Assembly: GCF_012935695.1 (NCBI RefSeq)
Contig: NZ_CP052859.1
Location: forward strand, 599,001-663,000
Source: Pseudomonas sp. ADAK18
GTDB lineage: Bacteria; Pseudomonadota; Gammaproteobacteria; Pseudomonadales; Pseudomonadaceae
Direction of reading: 5' to 3'
Length of the DNA stretch: 64,000 nucleotides
Position 1 is the stretch's first letter. The number at the start of each line of letters is the position of its first letter. Positions 48,855 to 57,789 of the stretch are shown here, piece by piece. Made by a program: the position numbers and the translations under genes. Below the pieces are notes generated by a model. That model was given only the letters and a program-made list of their open reading frames with translations. It was not told where the DNA came from and did no database searches.

Positions 48855-49910
48855 TCAGAGTGCCAGGGTCGGGTAGTCGATGTAGCCGACCGGGCCCTTG
48901 GCGTAGAACGTCTCAGGATGCGCTTCATTCAGTGGCGCATCGGCCTTCAGGCGAGCCGGCAGATCCGGGTTGGCAATGAAGGGCACACCAAAGGCCACCG
49001 CATCCGCTTTGCCCGAGGCCAGCCAGGCATTGGCGCTGTCCTTGGTGAAGCGTTCGTTGACGATGTACGGGCCGCCGAACGCTGCCTTGAGCTGTGGGCC
49101 CAGGCTGTCGCCGGCTTCTTTCTCACGGGAGCAAATGAAGGCGATGCCACGCTTGCCCAGTTCACGAGCGACGTAGGTGAACGTTTCCGACAGGTTTTCA
49201 TCGCCCATGTCGTGAAGATCGGCGCGGGGCGACAAATGCACACCCACACGGCCAGCGCCCCAGACTTCGATCGCCGCGTCAGTCACTTCCAACAGCAGGC
49301 GGGCACGGTTTTCCACGGAACCCCCGTAGTTGTCAGTGCGCTGGTTGCTGCTGCTTTGCAGAAACTGGTCGAGCAGGTAGCCGTTGGCCCCGTGGATCTC
49401 TACACCGTCAAAACCGGCGGCCTTGGCATTCTCGGCACCTACGCGGTAAGCGTCGACGATGTCGGCGATTTCAGCGGTTTCCAGGGCGCGCGGAGTAGGG
49501 AAGTCGGCCAGCGGGCGGACCAGGCTGACGTGGCCCTTAGGCTGCAGGGCGCTCGGGGCCACCGGGGTCTCGCCGTTGAGGTAGGACCCGTGAGAAATCC
49601 GGCCGACGTGCCACAGTTGCAGGAAGATCTTGCCGCCTGCGCCGTGTACGGCTTTGGTCACGTTGGCCCAGCCGCGTACCTGGTCGTTGGACCAGATGCC
49701 CGGGGTGTCCGGGTAACCCACGCCCATCGGCGTCACGGAAGTCGCTTCGCTGAGGATCAGCCCGGCGGACGCCCGTTGTACGTAGTATTCAGCCATCAGC
49801 GCATTGGGGACGCGACCGGCGTCGGCACGGCAGCGGGTCAGCGGCGCCATGATGATGCGGTTCGACAGTTCCAGGTCGCCCAGTTTGATCGGATCGAAAA
49901 TAGTCGTCAT
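48855..49910 (-). CDS. xenB: Old-Yellow-Enzyme-family alkene/nitro-ester reductase (XenB/NemA-like)
   Basis: 351 residues from the ATG at 49910 (MTTIFDPIKLGDLELSNRII). FMN-binding TIM barrel with APLTRCRAD, FDGVEIHGANGYLLDQFLQ (His-Asn substrate pair) and NQRTDNYGGSVENRARL. OYE enzymes reduce enones, nitroesters and nitroaromatics with NADPH. The sequence looks like the XenB branch of P. fluorescens. The frame extends to 49964 without signal. It shares a strand with the MFS gene and lies behind the ArsR regulator, suggesting a stress-responsive unit. Confidence 0.9.
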   Translation of the reverse strand: MTTIFDPIKLGDLELSNRIIMAPLTRCRADAGRVPNALMAEYYVQRASAGLILSEATSVTPMGVGYPDTPGIWSNDQVRGWANVTKAVHGAGGKIFLQLWHVGRISHGSYLNGETPVAPSALQPKGHVSLVRPLADFPTPRALETAEIADIVDAYRVGAENAKAAGFDGVEIHGANGYLLDQFLQSSSNQRTDNYGGSVENRARLLLEVTDAAIEVWGAGRVGVHLSPRADLHDMGDENLSETFTYVARELGKRGIAFICSREKEAGDSLGPQLKAAFGGPYIVNERFTKDSANAWLASGKADAVAFGVPFIANPDLPARLKADAPLNEAHPETFYAKGPVGYIDYPTLAL

Positions 49911-49935
49911 GGGAAACACCCTTCTCTTTAGTTGA

Positions 49936-51102
49936 TCAGTTAGTCGCAGGGGCCAGGTCGGCATCGCCGCTCTGACGGAAAGTAATCAGGGTCACCAGCA
50001 GGGCGAGGACCGCCAGGACTGCAGCGGCCAAAGGCACGCTGGTCAGGCCGAAACCATGGGCGATCACGCTGCCGCCGACCCAGGCACCGAGGGCGTTGCC
50101 GACGTTGAAAGCACCGATGTTCAAGGTGGACACCAGGTTGGGGGCCGCCTTGCCGAAGGTCACCACGTTGATCTGCAGCGCCGGTACGGCGGCAAACGAG
50201 GCGGTGGCCCAGAGGAACAGGGTGATTTCAGTCGGGATCAGCGCGACGCTGGTCCAGGTCAGCACCGTGGAGACCACCGCCATGCTGATAAACACACCGA
50301 TCAGGGTGGCCGCCAGGCGCTTGTCCGCCAGCTTGCCGCCAATGATGTTGCCGACAGTCAGGCCGAGGCCGATCAGCAGCAGGGTCCAGGTCACACCTTT
50401 GGGCGAGACGCCAGTGACATCCCCCAACAACGGTGCGACGTAGGTGAAGAGGGTGAACATGGATGCCGAAAACAGCGCGGTCATGGTCAACGACAGCCAA
50501 ATGCCGGCGCCCTTGAGGGCCTTGAGTTCGGCACGCATGTCGAGTTTTTCTTCATCGCGCTTGGCCGGCAAGAAGCGGATCAGACCGATCAAGGCGACTA
50601 CGCCAATCACGGTTACCGCCCAGAAGGTCGAGCGCCAGCCGGCTTCCTGACCCAGCGCGGTACCCAGCGGTACGCCGAGGACGTTTGCCAAGGTCAGGCC
50701 GGTGAACATCAAGGCCACGGCCGAAGCGCGCTTGTTGGCCGGCACCAGATTGGCTGCCACGACCGAACCGATACCAAAGAAGGCACCGTGGCACAGCGCG
50801 GTGACCACACGGGCAAGCATCAGCACGTTGTAGTCGCTGGCCATGGCACAGAGCAAGTTGCCGATGATGAAAATGCCCATCAACACTACTAGTGCGGCCT
50901 TGCGCGGCAGCTTGGCGGTGGCCAGTGCCATGAAGGGCGCACCGATGGCCACACCCAGGGCGTAGCCAGTCACCAGCCAGCCGGCGCCGGGAATCGATAC
51001 ACCCAGGTCGGCCGCCACATCGGGCAGCAGGCCCATGATGACGAACTCGGTGGTACCGATGGCGAAGGCGCTTAAGGCCAGGATGAGTAGCGAGAGGGGC
51101 AT
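49936..51102 (-). CDS. MFS transporter (drug/arabinose-type exporter)
   Basis: 388 residues, 12 membrane helices, DHA1/AraJ-like. Begins MPLSLLILALSAFAIGTTEFVIMGLLPDVA and has the loop-2 region FMALATAKLPRKAALVVLM. An exporter of small compounds is likely; substrate unknown. It starts 13 bp after the ArsR stop and precedes xenB by 25 bp, so the three genes probably form one operon controlled by the ArsR protein. Confidence 0.88.
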   Translation of the reverse strand: MPLSLLILALSAFAIGTTEFVIMGLLPDVAADLGVSIPGAGWLVTGYALGVAIGAPFMALATAKLPRKAALVVLMGIFIIGNLLCAMASDYNVLMLARVVTALCHGAFFGIGSVVAANLVPANKRASAVALMFTGLTLANVLGVPLGTALGQEAGWRSTFWAVTVIGVVALIGLIRFLPAKRDEEKLDMRAELKALKGAGIWLSLTMTALFSASMFTLFTYVAPLLGDVTGVSPKGVTWTLLLIGLGLTVGNIIGGKLADKRLAATLIGVFISMAVVSTVLTWTSVALIPTEITLFLWATASFAAVPALQINVVTFGKAAPNLVSTLNIGAFNVGNALGAWVGGSVIAHGFGLTSVPLAAAVLAVLALLVTLITFRQSGDADLAPATN

Positions 51103-51115
51103 TGTCAGGTCCTTG

Positions 51116-51430
51116 TTACAGCGGTGTGCTGAGTTCTTCGGTGAGCGCTTTGAGGAAGGCTTGGATCACATCCTCGTTGCGTTTGAAAAAGTGCCATTGG
51201 CCGGCCTTCTGGCTGCTGATCAGCCCCGCCCGTTGCAAGTTGGCCAGGTGGGCTGACACGGTCGACTGGGACAAGCCGCAGCGCTGGTCGATCTGCCCGG
51301 CGCAAATGCCGTATTCGTGGTTGTGCAGTTGCTCGGGGAACTGCACTTTCGGGTCTTTCAGCCAGTTGAGGATGTCTCGCCGTACTGGGTGCGCCAGGGC
51401 TTTTATTATTTCGTCGAGGTCGATGGACAT
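51116..51430 (-). CDS. ArsR-family transcriptional regulator
   Basis: 104 residues with the ArsR winged helix: ALAHPVRRDILNWL and GLSQSTVSAHLANLQRAGLI. The usual metal-binding ELCVCDL is absent: the equivalent region reads YGICAGQIDQRCGLS, with two cysteines 9 apart, so it may sense oxidation or a non-metal signal such as a quinone or aldehyde. The next genes are the MFS exporter and the OYE reductase. Repeated motifs upstream probably form its operator. Confidence 0.88.
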   Translation of the reverse strand: MSIDLDEIIKALAHPVRRDILNWLKDPKVQFPEQLHNHEYGICAGQIDQRCGLSQSTVSAHLANLQRAGLISSQKAGQWHFFKRNEDVIQAFLKALTEELSTPL

Positions 51431-51456
51431 GGCAGTGGTGCTCGGTTTTGGTAAAA

Positions 51457-51560
51457 CGTTATATCGCGATGAAGCGAACTTTAAATCGTTATATCTCGAT
51501 ACACCAATATGATTTTGGTCTTAAACCAGATTAAATCGGTATATCGGGTTATAACGATAC
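51457..51560. promoter_or_regulatory. cluster of direct and inverted TTATATCxCGAT repeats (ArsR operator region)
   Basis: CGTTATATCGCGAT at 51457 and CGTTATATCTCGAT at 51487 are exactly 30 bp apart, with CGGTATATCGGGTT at 51537 and the partly inverted GTTATAACGATACG next to it. Located between the ArsR start and the divergent acpH gene, these are likely operators that could affect both promoters. Confidence 0.7.
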
Positions 51561-51587
51561 GTTAGCGGCAGTGTTAGACTGCGCGCC

Positions 51588-52172
51588 ATGAATTATCTCG
51601 CACATCTGCACCTGGGCGGCCAACTTCCTGCTCAACTGCTCGGCAGCCTGTATGGCGACTTCGTTAAAGGTCGCCTGCAAGGCCAGTTCAGCCCGCAAAT
51701 CGAGTCGGCGATTCAACTGCATCGCTCAATCGATCGCTACACCGATAGCCACCCGCTTGTAGGGGCGGCGCTGTCGCGTTTCAGCCTGACCCGTCGACGC
51801 TACGCAGGAATCGTCCTTGATGTGTTTTTCGATCATTGCCTGGCGCGGGATTGGGCGTTGTATGCCGATCAGCCACTGGAGCGGTTTACGTCGGATGTGT
51901 ATCGGGTGCTGGCGGCGGAACCGGCATTGCCGGGGAGGCTGGCGCAGATTGCGCCGTATATGGCGGCGGATGACTGGTTGGGTTCTTATCGCGAATTTGC
52001 GGTGATGGAACAGGTACTTCGGGGAATCGCCCGGCGCCTGACACGGCCCGAGGAATTGGGCCATGCCATGCAGGAATTGCGGCAGTTGTATGAGCCACTG
52101 AGTGAGGATTTTCGAGTGTTCTACCCACAATTGCAGGCGTTTTCGAACAGCCAACTGGCAACACAGAGCTAA
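51588..52172 (+). CDS. acpH: acyl-carrier-protein phosphodiesterase
   Basis: 194 residues, the AcpH/YajB family. Characteristic N-terminus MNYLAHLHLGG with GSLYGDFVKG, then HRSIDRYTDSHP and DVFFDHCLARDW, the HD-like metal-binding pattern. It removes the 4'-phosphopantetheine arm from holo-ACP. It is divergent from the ArsR gene. A REP doublet starts immediately at its stop. Confidence 0.92.
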   Translation: MNYLAHLHLGGQLPAQLLGSLYGDFVKGRLQGQFSPQIESAIQLHRSIDRYTDSHPLVGAALSRFSLTRRRYAGIVLDVFFDHCLARDWALYADQPLERFTSDVYRVLAAEPALPGRLAQIAPYMAADDWLGSYREFAVMEQVLRGIARRLTRPEELGHAMQELRQLYEPLSEDFRVFYPQLQAFSNSQLATQS

Positions 52173-52265
52173 ATGTGGGAGCTGGCTTGCCTGCGATAGC
52201 GGTCTGCCAGTTGATATCTCTATTGCTGATCCATTGCTATCGCAGGCAAGCCAGCTCCCACATTT
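52171..52265. repeat. REP doublet (perfect 30-bp arms)
   Basis: Arms aaatgtgggagctggcttgc... (52171-52200) and its exact inverse (52236-52265) with a 35-bp spacer. The right arm ends 20 bp before the olsA stop. Confidence 0.9.
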
Positions 52266-52284
52266 GAACCGTGTTCATATCACT

Positions 52285-53076
52285 TCAAGCCGCAAACGCT
52301 GGCCGAACCGGCATTCTTTCGGTCTCAGGCACCGCCCCAAACAACGCCTTCTGCACTGCCTGCTGCGCCTGAAACGCCAGCGCCGCACGCTCCTGCCCAC
52401 CACAGACAATCGGCTTGAGCAGATGAATCTCCACATCCCCCTGATCATTGCTAAACAAGCGCATCAGGTGCGAGAGCAAATCATCATCCCCAATAAACGG
52501 CGCCAGCGGATCAATCTGTCCGTCACGCAGATAACGAATCGCCACCGGTTGCAACGACACCTCGGCTTCAATTGCACTGGCCAGCAACCGGCCGTGAAAA
52601 GTCCGCAAGGCGCGCCCGTCGGTGGTGGTGCCCTCCGGAAACATCAGCAGCGGGTGCTTTTGCTCCAGATGTCGGGTCATCTGCTTGCGGATCAACTGGC
52701 TGTCGCCCGAGCCGCGCCGGATAAACAAACTACCGGCCTTCGCCGCCAGCCAGCCCGCCACCGGCCAGGTGCGCACCTCAGCCTTGGACAGAAACGACAT
52801 CGGCGCCACCATCCCCAACAACGGGATATCGGTCCAGGACACATGATTGCTGACCCACAACATCGACTGTTGCGGCAACTCACCGTGAACCGTCACACGA
52901 AAGGGCAGGGCATTGCTCAGTCGCGCCATGAAAAACCGCGACCAGCGCTGGCGCCGGACCATGGAGTTGGCGACCCTCAGGCGTTCGAACAGGCCAAACA
53001 CACCGGCCATGCTCAAACCCAGGGCCACCACCAACAGTACGCGGGCGATCCGCCCGTAGACCCGAAGGCGGCTCAT
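52285..53076 (-). CDS. olsA: lyso-ornithine-lipid O-acyltransferase (PlsC family)
   Basis: 263 residues from the ATG at 53076. An N-terminal membrane segment (VLLVVALGLSMAGVFGL) is followed by PlsC acyltransferase motifs NHVSWTDIP (HX4D at about 77) and LMFPEGTTTDG. It adds the second acyl chain to make ornithine lipid. Its start overlaps the olsB stop by ATGA. A 1-acylglycerol-phosphate acyltransferase role is possible, but the neighbour decides for OlsA. The frame stays open to 53436 inside olsB. Confidence 0.88.
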   Translation of the reverse strand: MSRLRVYGRIARVLLVVALGLSMAGVFGLFERLRVANSMVRRQRWSRFFMARLSNALPFRVTVHGELPQQSMLWVSNHVSWTDIPLLGMVAPMSFLSKAEVRTWPVAGWLAAKAGSLFIRRGSGDSQLIRKQMTRHLEQKHPLLMFPEGTTTDGRALRTFHGRLLASAIEAEVSLQPVAIRYLRDGQIDPLAPFIGDDDLLSHLMRLFSNDQGDVEIHLLKPIVCGGQERAALAFQAQQAVQKALFGAVPETERMPVRPAFAA

Positions 53077-53831
53077 CACATGGCTGCCTTGAAGTGGCGG
53101 GCGTAGCGCGGGCACAGTTCGTCGCGCTTGAGCAGGATGAACACGTCGGCCACTTGGAAGTCTTCGTCCCAGCACGGCTCGCCGCAAATCTTCGCCCCCA
53201 GGCGCATGTAGGCCTTGAGCAAAGGCGGCATTTCGGCGATGACGTTGGAGGGCAGGTCGAGGCTTGGCAGCGGCTTTTTCGGCTCGGCCCGCAGGTGTTC
53301 GTTGCACAGGTAGCGCTCGCGCAAGCGCTGCATGATGGCGTGAGCCTGGATACCACCATCGTGCATCGGAATGCTCGCGCAGCCCATCAGGTAGCTGTAG
53401 CCGCCCTGGTTGAGGACCTCCGCCAATTCGCCCCACAACACGGCGATGGTGCCGCCGTTGCGGTAGGCCGGGTCGACGCAGGTGCGACCGATTTCCAGGA
53501 TCGGCCCCTGCAAGTGGCCCAGGCCATGGAGGCTGAATTCTTCTTCACTGTAGAACCGGCCCAACGTGCTGGCAGCCTGGTGATCCAGCAAACGGGTGGT
53601 AGCCACCAGTCGACCGCTGTTCAAGTCCCGCACGCCGATATGGCTGCAGTGAACATCATAGTCATCCATGTCCAGGCCCAGTTCCGCGCCTTTCAGCTTG
53701 GCGTTGAATTCGCCGCTGAACACGTTGAAACGCAGGGCCTGGGCTTCCTGCAAAGCCTGGGCACCGATTAGGCGTTCGGCTTGCAGACGGCGTTCATTGC
53801 CGGTGTCGCTGATGCGGGCGATCTGAGTCAT
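53076..53831 (-). CDS. olsB: L-ornithine N-alpha-acyltransferase
   Basis: 251 residues of the GNAT-like OlsB family: [56 protein letters not shown] and [12 protein letters not shown] are its hallmarks. It acylates ornithine with 3-hydroxyacyl-ACP, the first step of phosphate-free ornithine lipid. It is first in the olsBA operon, 85 bp downstream of a strong Pho box, fitting induction by phosphate starvation. Confidence 0.92.
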   Translation of the reverse strand: MTQIARISDTGNERRLQAERLIGAQALQEAQALRFNVFSGEFNAKLKGAELGLDMDDYDVHCSHIGVRDLNSGRLVATTRLLDHQAASTLGRFYSEEEFSLHGLGHLQGPILEIGRTCVDPAYRNGGTIAVLWGELAEVLNQGGYSYLMGCASIPMHDGGIQAHAIMQRLRERYLCNEHLRAEPKKPLPSLDLPSNVIAEMPPLLKAYMRLGAKICGEPCWDEDFQVADVFILLKRDELCPRYARHFKAAM

Positions 53832-53915
53832 AGCGAGTCTCCAGGTGCCGGCCAGGGTTGCGGCCAGTCGACTTGTTTGTGCAAAGTCAGGCTATGTACC
53901 CCCGGTGTCATCTCC

Positions 53916-53944
53916 ATGAAGTTACGATGACGCTTAGATGACAG
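53916..53944 (-). promoter_or_regulatory. Pho box (three PhoB direct repeats) before olsB
   Basis: On the minus strand CTGTCAT-CTAA-GCGTCAT-CGTA-ACTTCAT shows three 7-bp PhoB units with exact 4-bp spacers. The first is a perfect consensus unit, the others match 5 and 4 of 7. It lies in the gap shared with the divergent gene at 53963. Confidence 0.82.
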
Positions 53945-53962
53945 CCCTTTGAGGACGCCCCC

Positions 53963-54847
53963 ATGCCTTGGCCCGCCTTGCTCGATCGCCCCGACCGCCT
54001 GCCTGCCCATGCTGACCTGGCTGAGGGCTACAGCGTTTTGTTACAGCGACTGGGGCCTATGACCCCTTTCGAATTGGCAGTGCGGGGCGGGCACCTCATG
54101 ACGACGCCGGGCTTGGCGTTTCTGGTGGGTTACCAGGCAGCGTTGCGCGCCCTGTGGCCCAGCGCGCCCCATAGCCTCGGCGCTTTATGTGTGACGGAGC
54201 AGCGCAGCCTGCGGCCGGTGGATATGCAAACGCGCCTGGATGATTTGCGCCTGACGGGCCGCAAGGATTTCGTCACCGCCGGCGATGCTGCCGACTGGCT
54301 GTTGGTGGCCGCCCGTTGCGAAGGTCCGGATGAGAAACCACGGCTGAGCCTGGCGGTGGTCCTGGCCGGTGATACGGGTGTGCGTCTGGAACCGCTGCCC
54401 GCCATCGCGCTGATGCCGGACATCAGCCATGGCCGGGTGCACCTGGATAACGTGTTGTGCGAGCGTTTACCGGGAGACGGTTGGGACCATTACGTCAAAC
54501 CCTTCCGCACCCTGGAAGACACTTATGTACTCAGTGCGATGACCACCTGGCTCTATGGCGTCGGCCAGGAATGCGATTGGCCACAAGGCTTGCGTCTGCA
54601 ATTGTTGGCGTTGTTGGCGGGGTGCGCGGAGGTCAGTCGCCAGCCAACGGCGTCCGGCGCCGGGCATGTACTGCTGGGGGGCTTGTTTGCGCAGTTTGAG
54701 GCACTGAAAGGGCAGGTTAATGACGCGCTGCTCAAAGGCCCCGCGTCCTGGGCAACGATGTGGCAGCGCGACCAGGCGGTGCTGGATCTGGCGGCCGGCG
54801 CGAGGGCCAAGCGGCTGGAGAAGGCCCTGAATCCTGCGCACAATTGA
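53963..54847 (+). CDS. acyl-CoA dehydrogenase-like protein
   Basis: 294 residues, shorter than true acyl-CoA dehydrogenases (about 380). N-terminal GGHLMTTPGLAFLVGYQAAL and middle RLTGRKDFVTAGDAADWLLVAAR are the acyl-CoA dehydrogenase N/middle domains. The catalytic glutamate and FAD-binding C-terminal helices cannot be recognised, so activity is doubtful. Divergent from olsB across 131 bp that holds the Pho box; it may be co-controlled by PhoB. A role in acyl-chain processing for lipid remodelling is conceivable but speculative. Confidence 0.7.
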   Translation: MPWPALLDRPDRLPAHADLAEGYSVLLQRLGPMTPFELAVRGGHLMTTPGLAFLVGYQAALRALWPSAPHSLGALCVTEQRSLRPVDMQTRLDDLRLTGRKDFVTAGDAADWLLVAARCEGPDEKPRLSLAVVLAGDTGVRLEPLPAIALMPDISHGRVHLDNVLCERLPGDGWDHYVKPFRTLEDTYVLSAMTTWLYGVGQECDWPQGLRLQLLALLAGCAEVSRQPTASGAGHVLLGGLFAQFEALKGQVNDALLKGPASWATMWQRDQAVLDLAAGARAKRLEKALNPAHN

Positions 54848-54914
54848 GGTGTCGCCAAACCGTCATTTTCCTCGGCTAGGCTCGCGGGCTTGAATGCCCC
54901 CCGAGTTCCTCTCC

Positions 54915-56009
54915 ATGGTCAAAGGCCTGTTTTGCGTCGCCTTGCTGTTATTCACCATCACCGCCCGCGCCGAAAACTGGCCGACTAAAGACTGGTCCCG
55001 AGGGCAGGTGCTCAGCGGCCCTGCCGTCAAGGCCCTGGAAGACTACGCCTTTGCTGCGCGTGATGACGTCACGCGCAAGGGCATCCGTACCGATGCCTTG
55101 CTGGTGATTCGTGACGGCCAAGTGATCTACGAACGTTACGTCGCCCCAACCACTGCCAGCACCCCGCACCTGACCTGGTCCGTCAGCAAAAGCATCATGG
55201 CTACGGTGCTGGGCGTGGCCTTCAGCGATTACCGCTTCAAATTGAAAGACCCGGTTGCGCGCTTTTACCCACCGATGAAACAACACCCGACAGTCACCAT
55301 GGCTGATCTGCTGCACTGGGCCTCGGGCCTGGATTGGCAGGAAGACTATGAGTTTGCCCCGCTGAAGTCCTCGGTGGTGGCGATGCTCTACACCCGTGGC
55401 CGGGGCGATATGGCGGAGTTTGCTGCCGATACCGGCACCTTCAGCGGTCCCGGGCAGGCCTTTCGTTATTCCAGCGGCGATACCAATCTGCTGTCCGCCG
55501 CCCTCAAAGGCATGCTCGGTCACAAGGCCTATGTCGATTACCCATGGACCGCATTGTTCAAGCCTTTGGGTATTCGCAACGCCACCTGGGAAGCCGATGC
55601 CGACGAGACCTTTGTTGCCTCGTCCTACGCCTACCTCACTGCCCGGGACTTGGCGCGGATCGGCCTGTTGATGCAACGGGGCGGGCGTTGGGGCGAGCGG
55701 CAGTTGGTGCCCAAGGAGTGGGTCGACTTCAACCGCCAGCCCTTCGATAAATACAGGGCGGGCCAGGACGAAGCGGTTCCTGGCGGCCACTGGTGGCTCA
55801 ACCGCGAAGTGCAGGGCGCCGCCAAGCCTTGGCCGGATGCACCCGCCGATACCTTTGCCGCCCTTGGCCACTGGGGCCAGGCGCTGTATGTGATGCCCGC
55901 CGAGCAGTTGGTGATCGTGCGCTACGGCGATGACCGCGACGGCAGCTATCGCCACAACGAACTGCTCAAACGCGTATTGGCCGCAGTGGCCGGGCAGGTG
56001 CAGCCATGA
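54915..56009 (+). CDS. serine hydrolase (class C beta-lactamase/penicillin-binding protein fold)
   Basis: 364 residues from the ATG at 54915. Signal peptide MVKGLFCVALLLFTITARA, then the catalytic SVSK (Ser89, Lys92), YSS in place of YxN at Tyr185, and a C-terminal GHWGQ that may serve as the third motif. Such COG1680 proteins hydrolyse esters or amides in the periplasm. The start at 54894 would precede the signal peptide and is rejected. The next gene overlaps its stop by 4 bp. Confidence 0.85.
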   Translation: MVKGLFCVALLLFTITARAENWPTKDWSRGQVLSGPAVKALEDYAFAARDDVTRKGIRTDALLVIRDGQVIYERYVAPTTASTPHLTWSVSKSIMATVLGVAFSDYRFKLKDPVARFYPPMKQHPTVTMADLLHWASGLDWQEDYEFAPLKSSVVAMLYTRGRGDMAEFAADTGTFSGPGQAFRYSSGDTNLLSAALKGMLGHKAYVDYPWTALFKPLGIRNATWEADADETFVASSYAYLTARDLARIGLLMQRGGRWGERQLVPKEWVDFNRQPFDKYRAGQDEAVPGGHWWLNREVQGAAKPWPDAPADTFAALGHWGQALYVMPAEQLVIVRYGDDRDGSYRHNELLKRVLAAVAGQVQP

Positions 56010-56320
56010 TCCGTCGCCATCCGCTCATCAGCCTGTTGCTCTTACTGTTGCTCGCGCTGCTGGGGTGGATCTGGCACGAGCGGGTCAACCTGCAATCCTT
56101 CCCCGACATCATCGCCGCCTACACCGCCAAGGAGTACTGCTCCTGCCGCTATGTGGAAGGCAACCCGGGCGAGTATTGCCTGGGTTATGTGAAGCAATAC
56201 GTGCCCACCAGCGCCTTTGCCGACGACCCGGAGAAACGCCTGGTCACCACCAGCGGACTGGGCCGTACCCACAGTGCCCAGTGGCTGGGTGAACGCCAGG
56301 GTTGCCGCCTGACGCCCTGA
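56006..56320 (+). CDS. small membrane-anchored conserved hypothetical protein
   Basis: 104 residues. One N-terminal membrane helix (LISLLLLLLLALLGWIW), then a periplasmic domain with Cys pattern YCSCRY...YCLGYV and a late cysteine (QGCRL), probably disulfide-bonded. It overlaps the serine hydrolase by 4 bp, so they are co-translated and probably interact. Function unknown. Confidence 0.75.
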   Translation: MIRRHPLISLLLLLLLALLGWIWHERVNLQSFPDIIAAYTAKEYCSCRYVEGNPGEYCLGYVKQYVPTSAFADDPEKRLVTTSGLGRTHSAQWLGERQGCRLTP

Positions 56321-56342
56321 TCGCTGCTGCTGATCGGCTTTT

Positions 56343-56372
56343 TGTGGCGAGGGGGCAAGCCTCCTCGCCACA
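56343..56372. repeat. short REP-like palindrome
   Basis: TGTGGCGAGG-ggg-caag-cCTCCTCGCCACA hairpin, 22 bp after the small gene; may also act as a terminator although no T-tract follows. Confidence 0.6.
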
Positions 56373-56557
56373 GAAAGCCCCGTTGCCACACAGACTCGCC
56401 AGCCACAACGGGTCTGTTTGAAGCACAACGAGCCTCCTGAGGTTCCACAGGGTGGAACCACCTTTGATTGTCCTCGTACGCACATCGCGGTTATCTGACG
56501 GTGTCGTGCCAAAAACGCAAAAAAGAACGGGAATACCCGCCTGCGAGGAGAATCACC

Positions 56558-57733
56558 ATGAGCCCACACCAGCACATCCTGGATTGGCTGAGCGATGTCG
56601 CCAGCGACTTGCACGCCGTGCGCCAGGACATCCATGCCCACCCCGAATTGGGTTTTGAAGAAAACCGCACCTCGGCCCTGGTGGCAAACGCGCTCAGGGA
56701 GTGGGGCTATGAAGTCCACACCGGCATCGGCCAGACCGGCGTAGTGGGTGTGCTGCGCAACGGCAGCAGTTCACGAAAGCTGGGGATTCGTGCCGACATG
56801 GATGCCTTGCCGATCATCGAAAACACCGGCGTCGCCTACAGCAGTCAACACAGCGGTTGCATGCATGCCTGTGGCCATGACGGCCACACCACGATGCTGT
56901 TGGGCGCCGCTCGCTACTTGGCGGCGACTCGCCAATTCGACGGCACCCTGAACCTGATCTTCCAGCCCGCCGAAGAAGGCCAGGGAGGCGCCGAAGCCAT
57001 GCTCGCCGACGGCCTGCTGGAACGCTTCCCCTGCGATGCACTGTTTGGCATGCACAATATGCCGGGGCTGCCGGCCGGCCATCTGGGCTTGCGGGTCGGG
57101 CCGATGATGGCCTCTCAGGACCTGCTCACCGTGACCCTCGAAGGCGTTGGCGGCCACGGCTCCATGCCGCATCTGACCGTGGACCCGCTGGTAGCGGCGG
57201 CCAGTATGGTCATGGCCTTGCAGACGGTGGTGGCGCGCAATATCGATGCCCAGGAAGCTGCCGTCGTCACGGTCGGTGCCCTGCAAGCCGGCCAGGCCGC
57301 CAACGTGATTCCCCAAGAGGCGCTGTTGCGCCTGAGCCTGCGGGCGCTGAACGCGACGGTCCGTGAGCAGATGCTGGAGCGGGTCAAGGCCATCATCCTC
57401 ACCCAGGCCGCGAGCTTCGGCTGCACCGCGCAGATCGAACATCGCCCGGCCTACCCGGTGCTGGTCAACCATCCCGAAGAAACCGAATTCGCCCGCCAGG
57501 TCGGCGTCGCTTTGCTCGGCGAGGACGCTGTGGATGGCGACACCCGCAAGCTGATGGGCAGCGAAGACTTCGCCTGGATGCTGCAACGATGCCCCGGCAG
57601 CTACCTGTTTATCGGCAACGGCGTCTCGCGGCCGATGGTCCACAACCCCGCCTATGACTTCAACGACGACATCCTGTTGACCGGCGCCGCCTACTGGGGC
57701 GCGCTGGCCGAGAGCTGGCTCAAACCTGCCTGA
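56558..57733 (+). CDS. M20-family amidohydrolase (hippurate hydrolase-like)
   Basis: 391 residues from the ATG at 56558 with GAGGAG upstream. Metal-dependent M20D peptidase: RADMDALPI, CMHACGHDGHT (Cys and two His), IFQPAEEGQGGA, FGMHNMPGLPAGH, GGHGSMPHLTVDP and MGSEDFAWM near the C-terminus. Such enzymes release amino acids from N-acyl or aromatic amides. It begins a run with an MHS transporter, an amidase and an IclR regulator. The true substrate is unknown. Confidence 0.92.
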   Translation: MSPHQHILDWLSDVASDLHAVRQDIHAHPELGFEENRTSALVANALREWGYEVHTGIGQTGVVGVLRNGSSSRKLGIRADMDALPIIENTGVAYSSQHSGCMHACGHDGHTTMLLGAARYLAATRQFDGTLNLIFQPAEEGQGGAEAMLADGLLERFPCDALFGMHNMPGLPAGHLGLRVGPMMASQDLLTVTLEGVGGHGSMPHLTVDPLVAAASMVMALQTVVARNIDAQEAAVVTVGALQAGQAANVIPQEALLRLSLRALNATVREQMLERVKAIILTQAASFGCTAQIEHRPAYPVLVNHPEETEFARQVGVALLGEDAVDGDTRKLMGSEDFAWMLQRCPGSYLFIGNGVSRPMVHNPAYDFNDDILLTGAAYWGALAESWLKPA

Positions 57734-57789
57734 CGAACCCTTTTTCTGCCGCTGGACCTTTCCCCAATTGGTTGAATGGAGTGTTCCTC

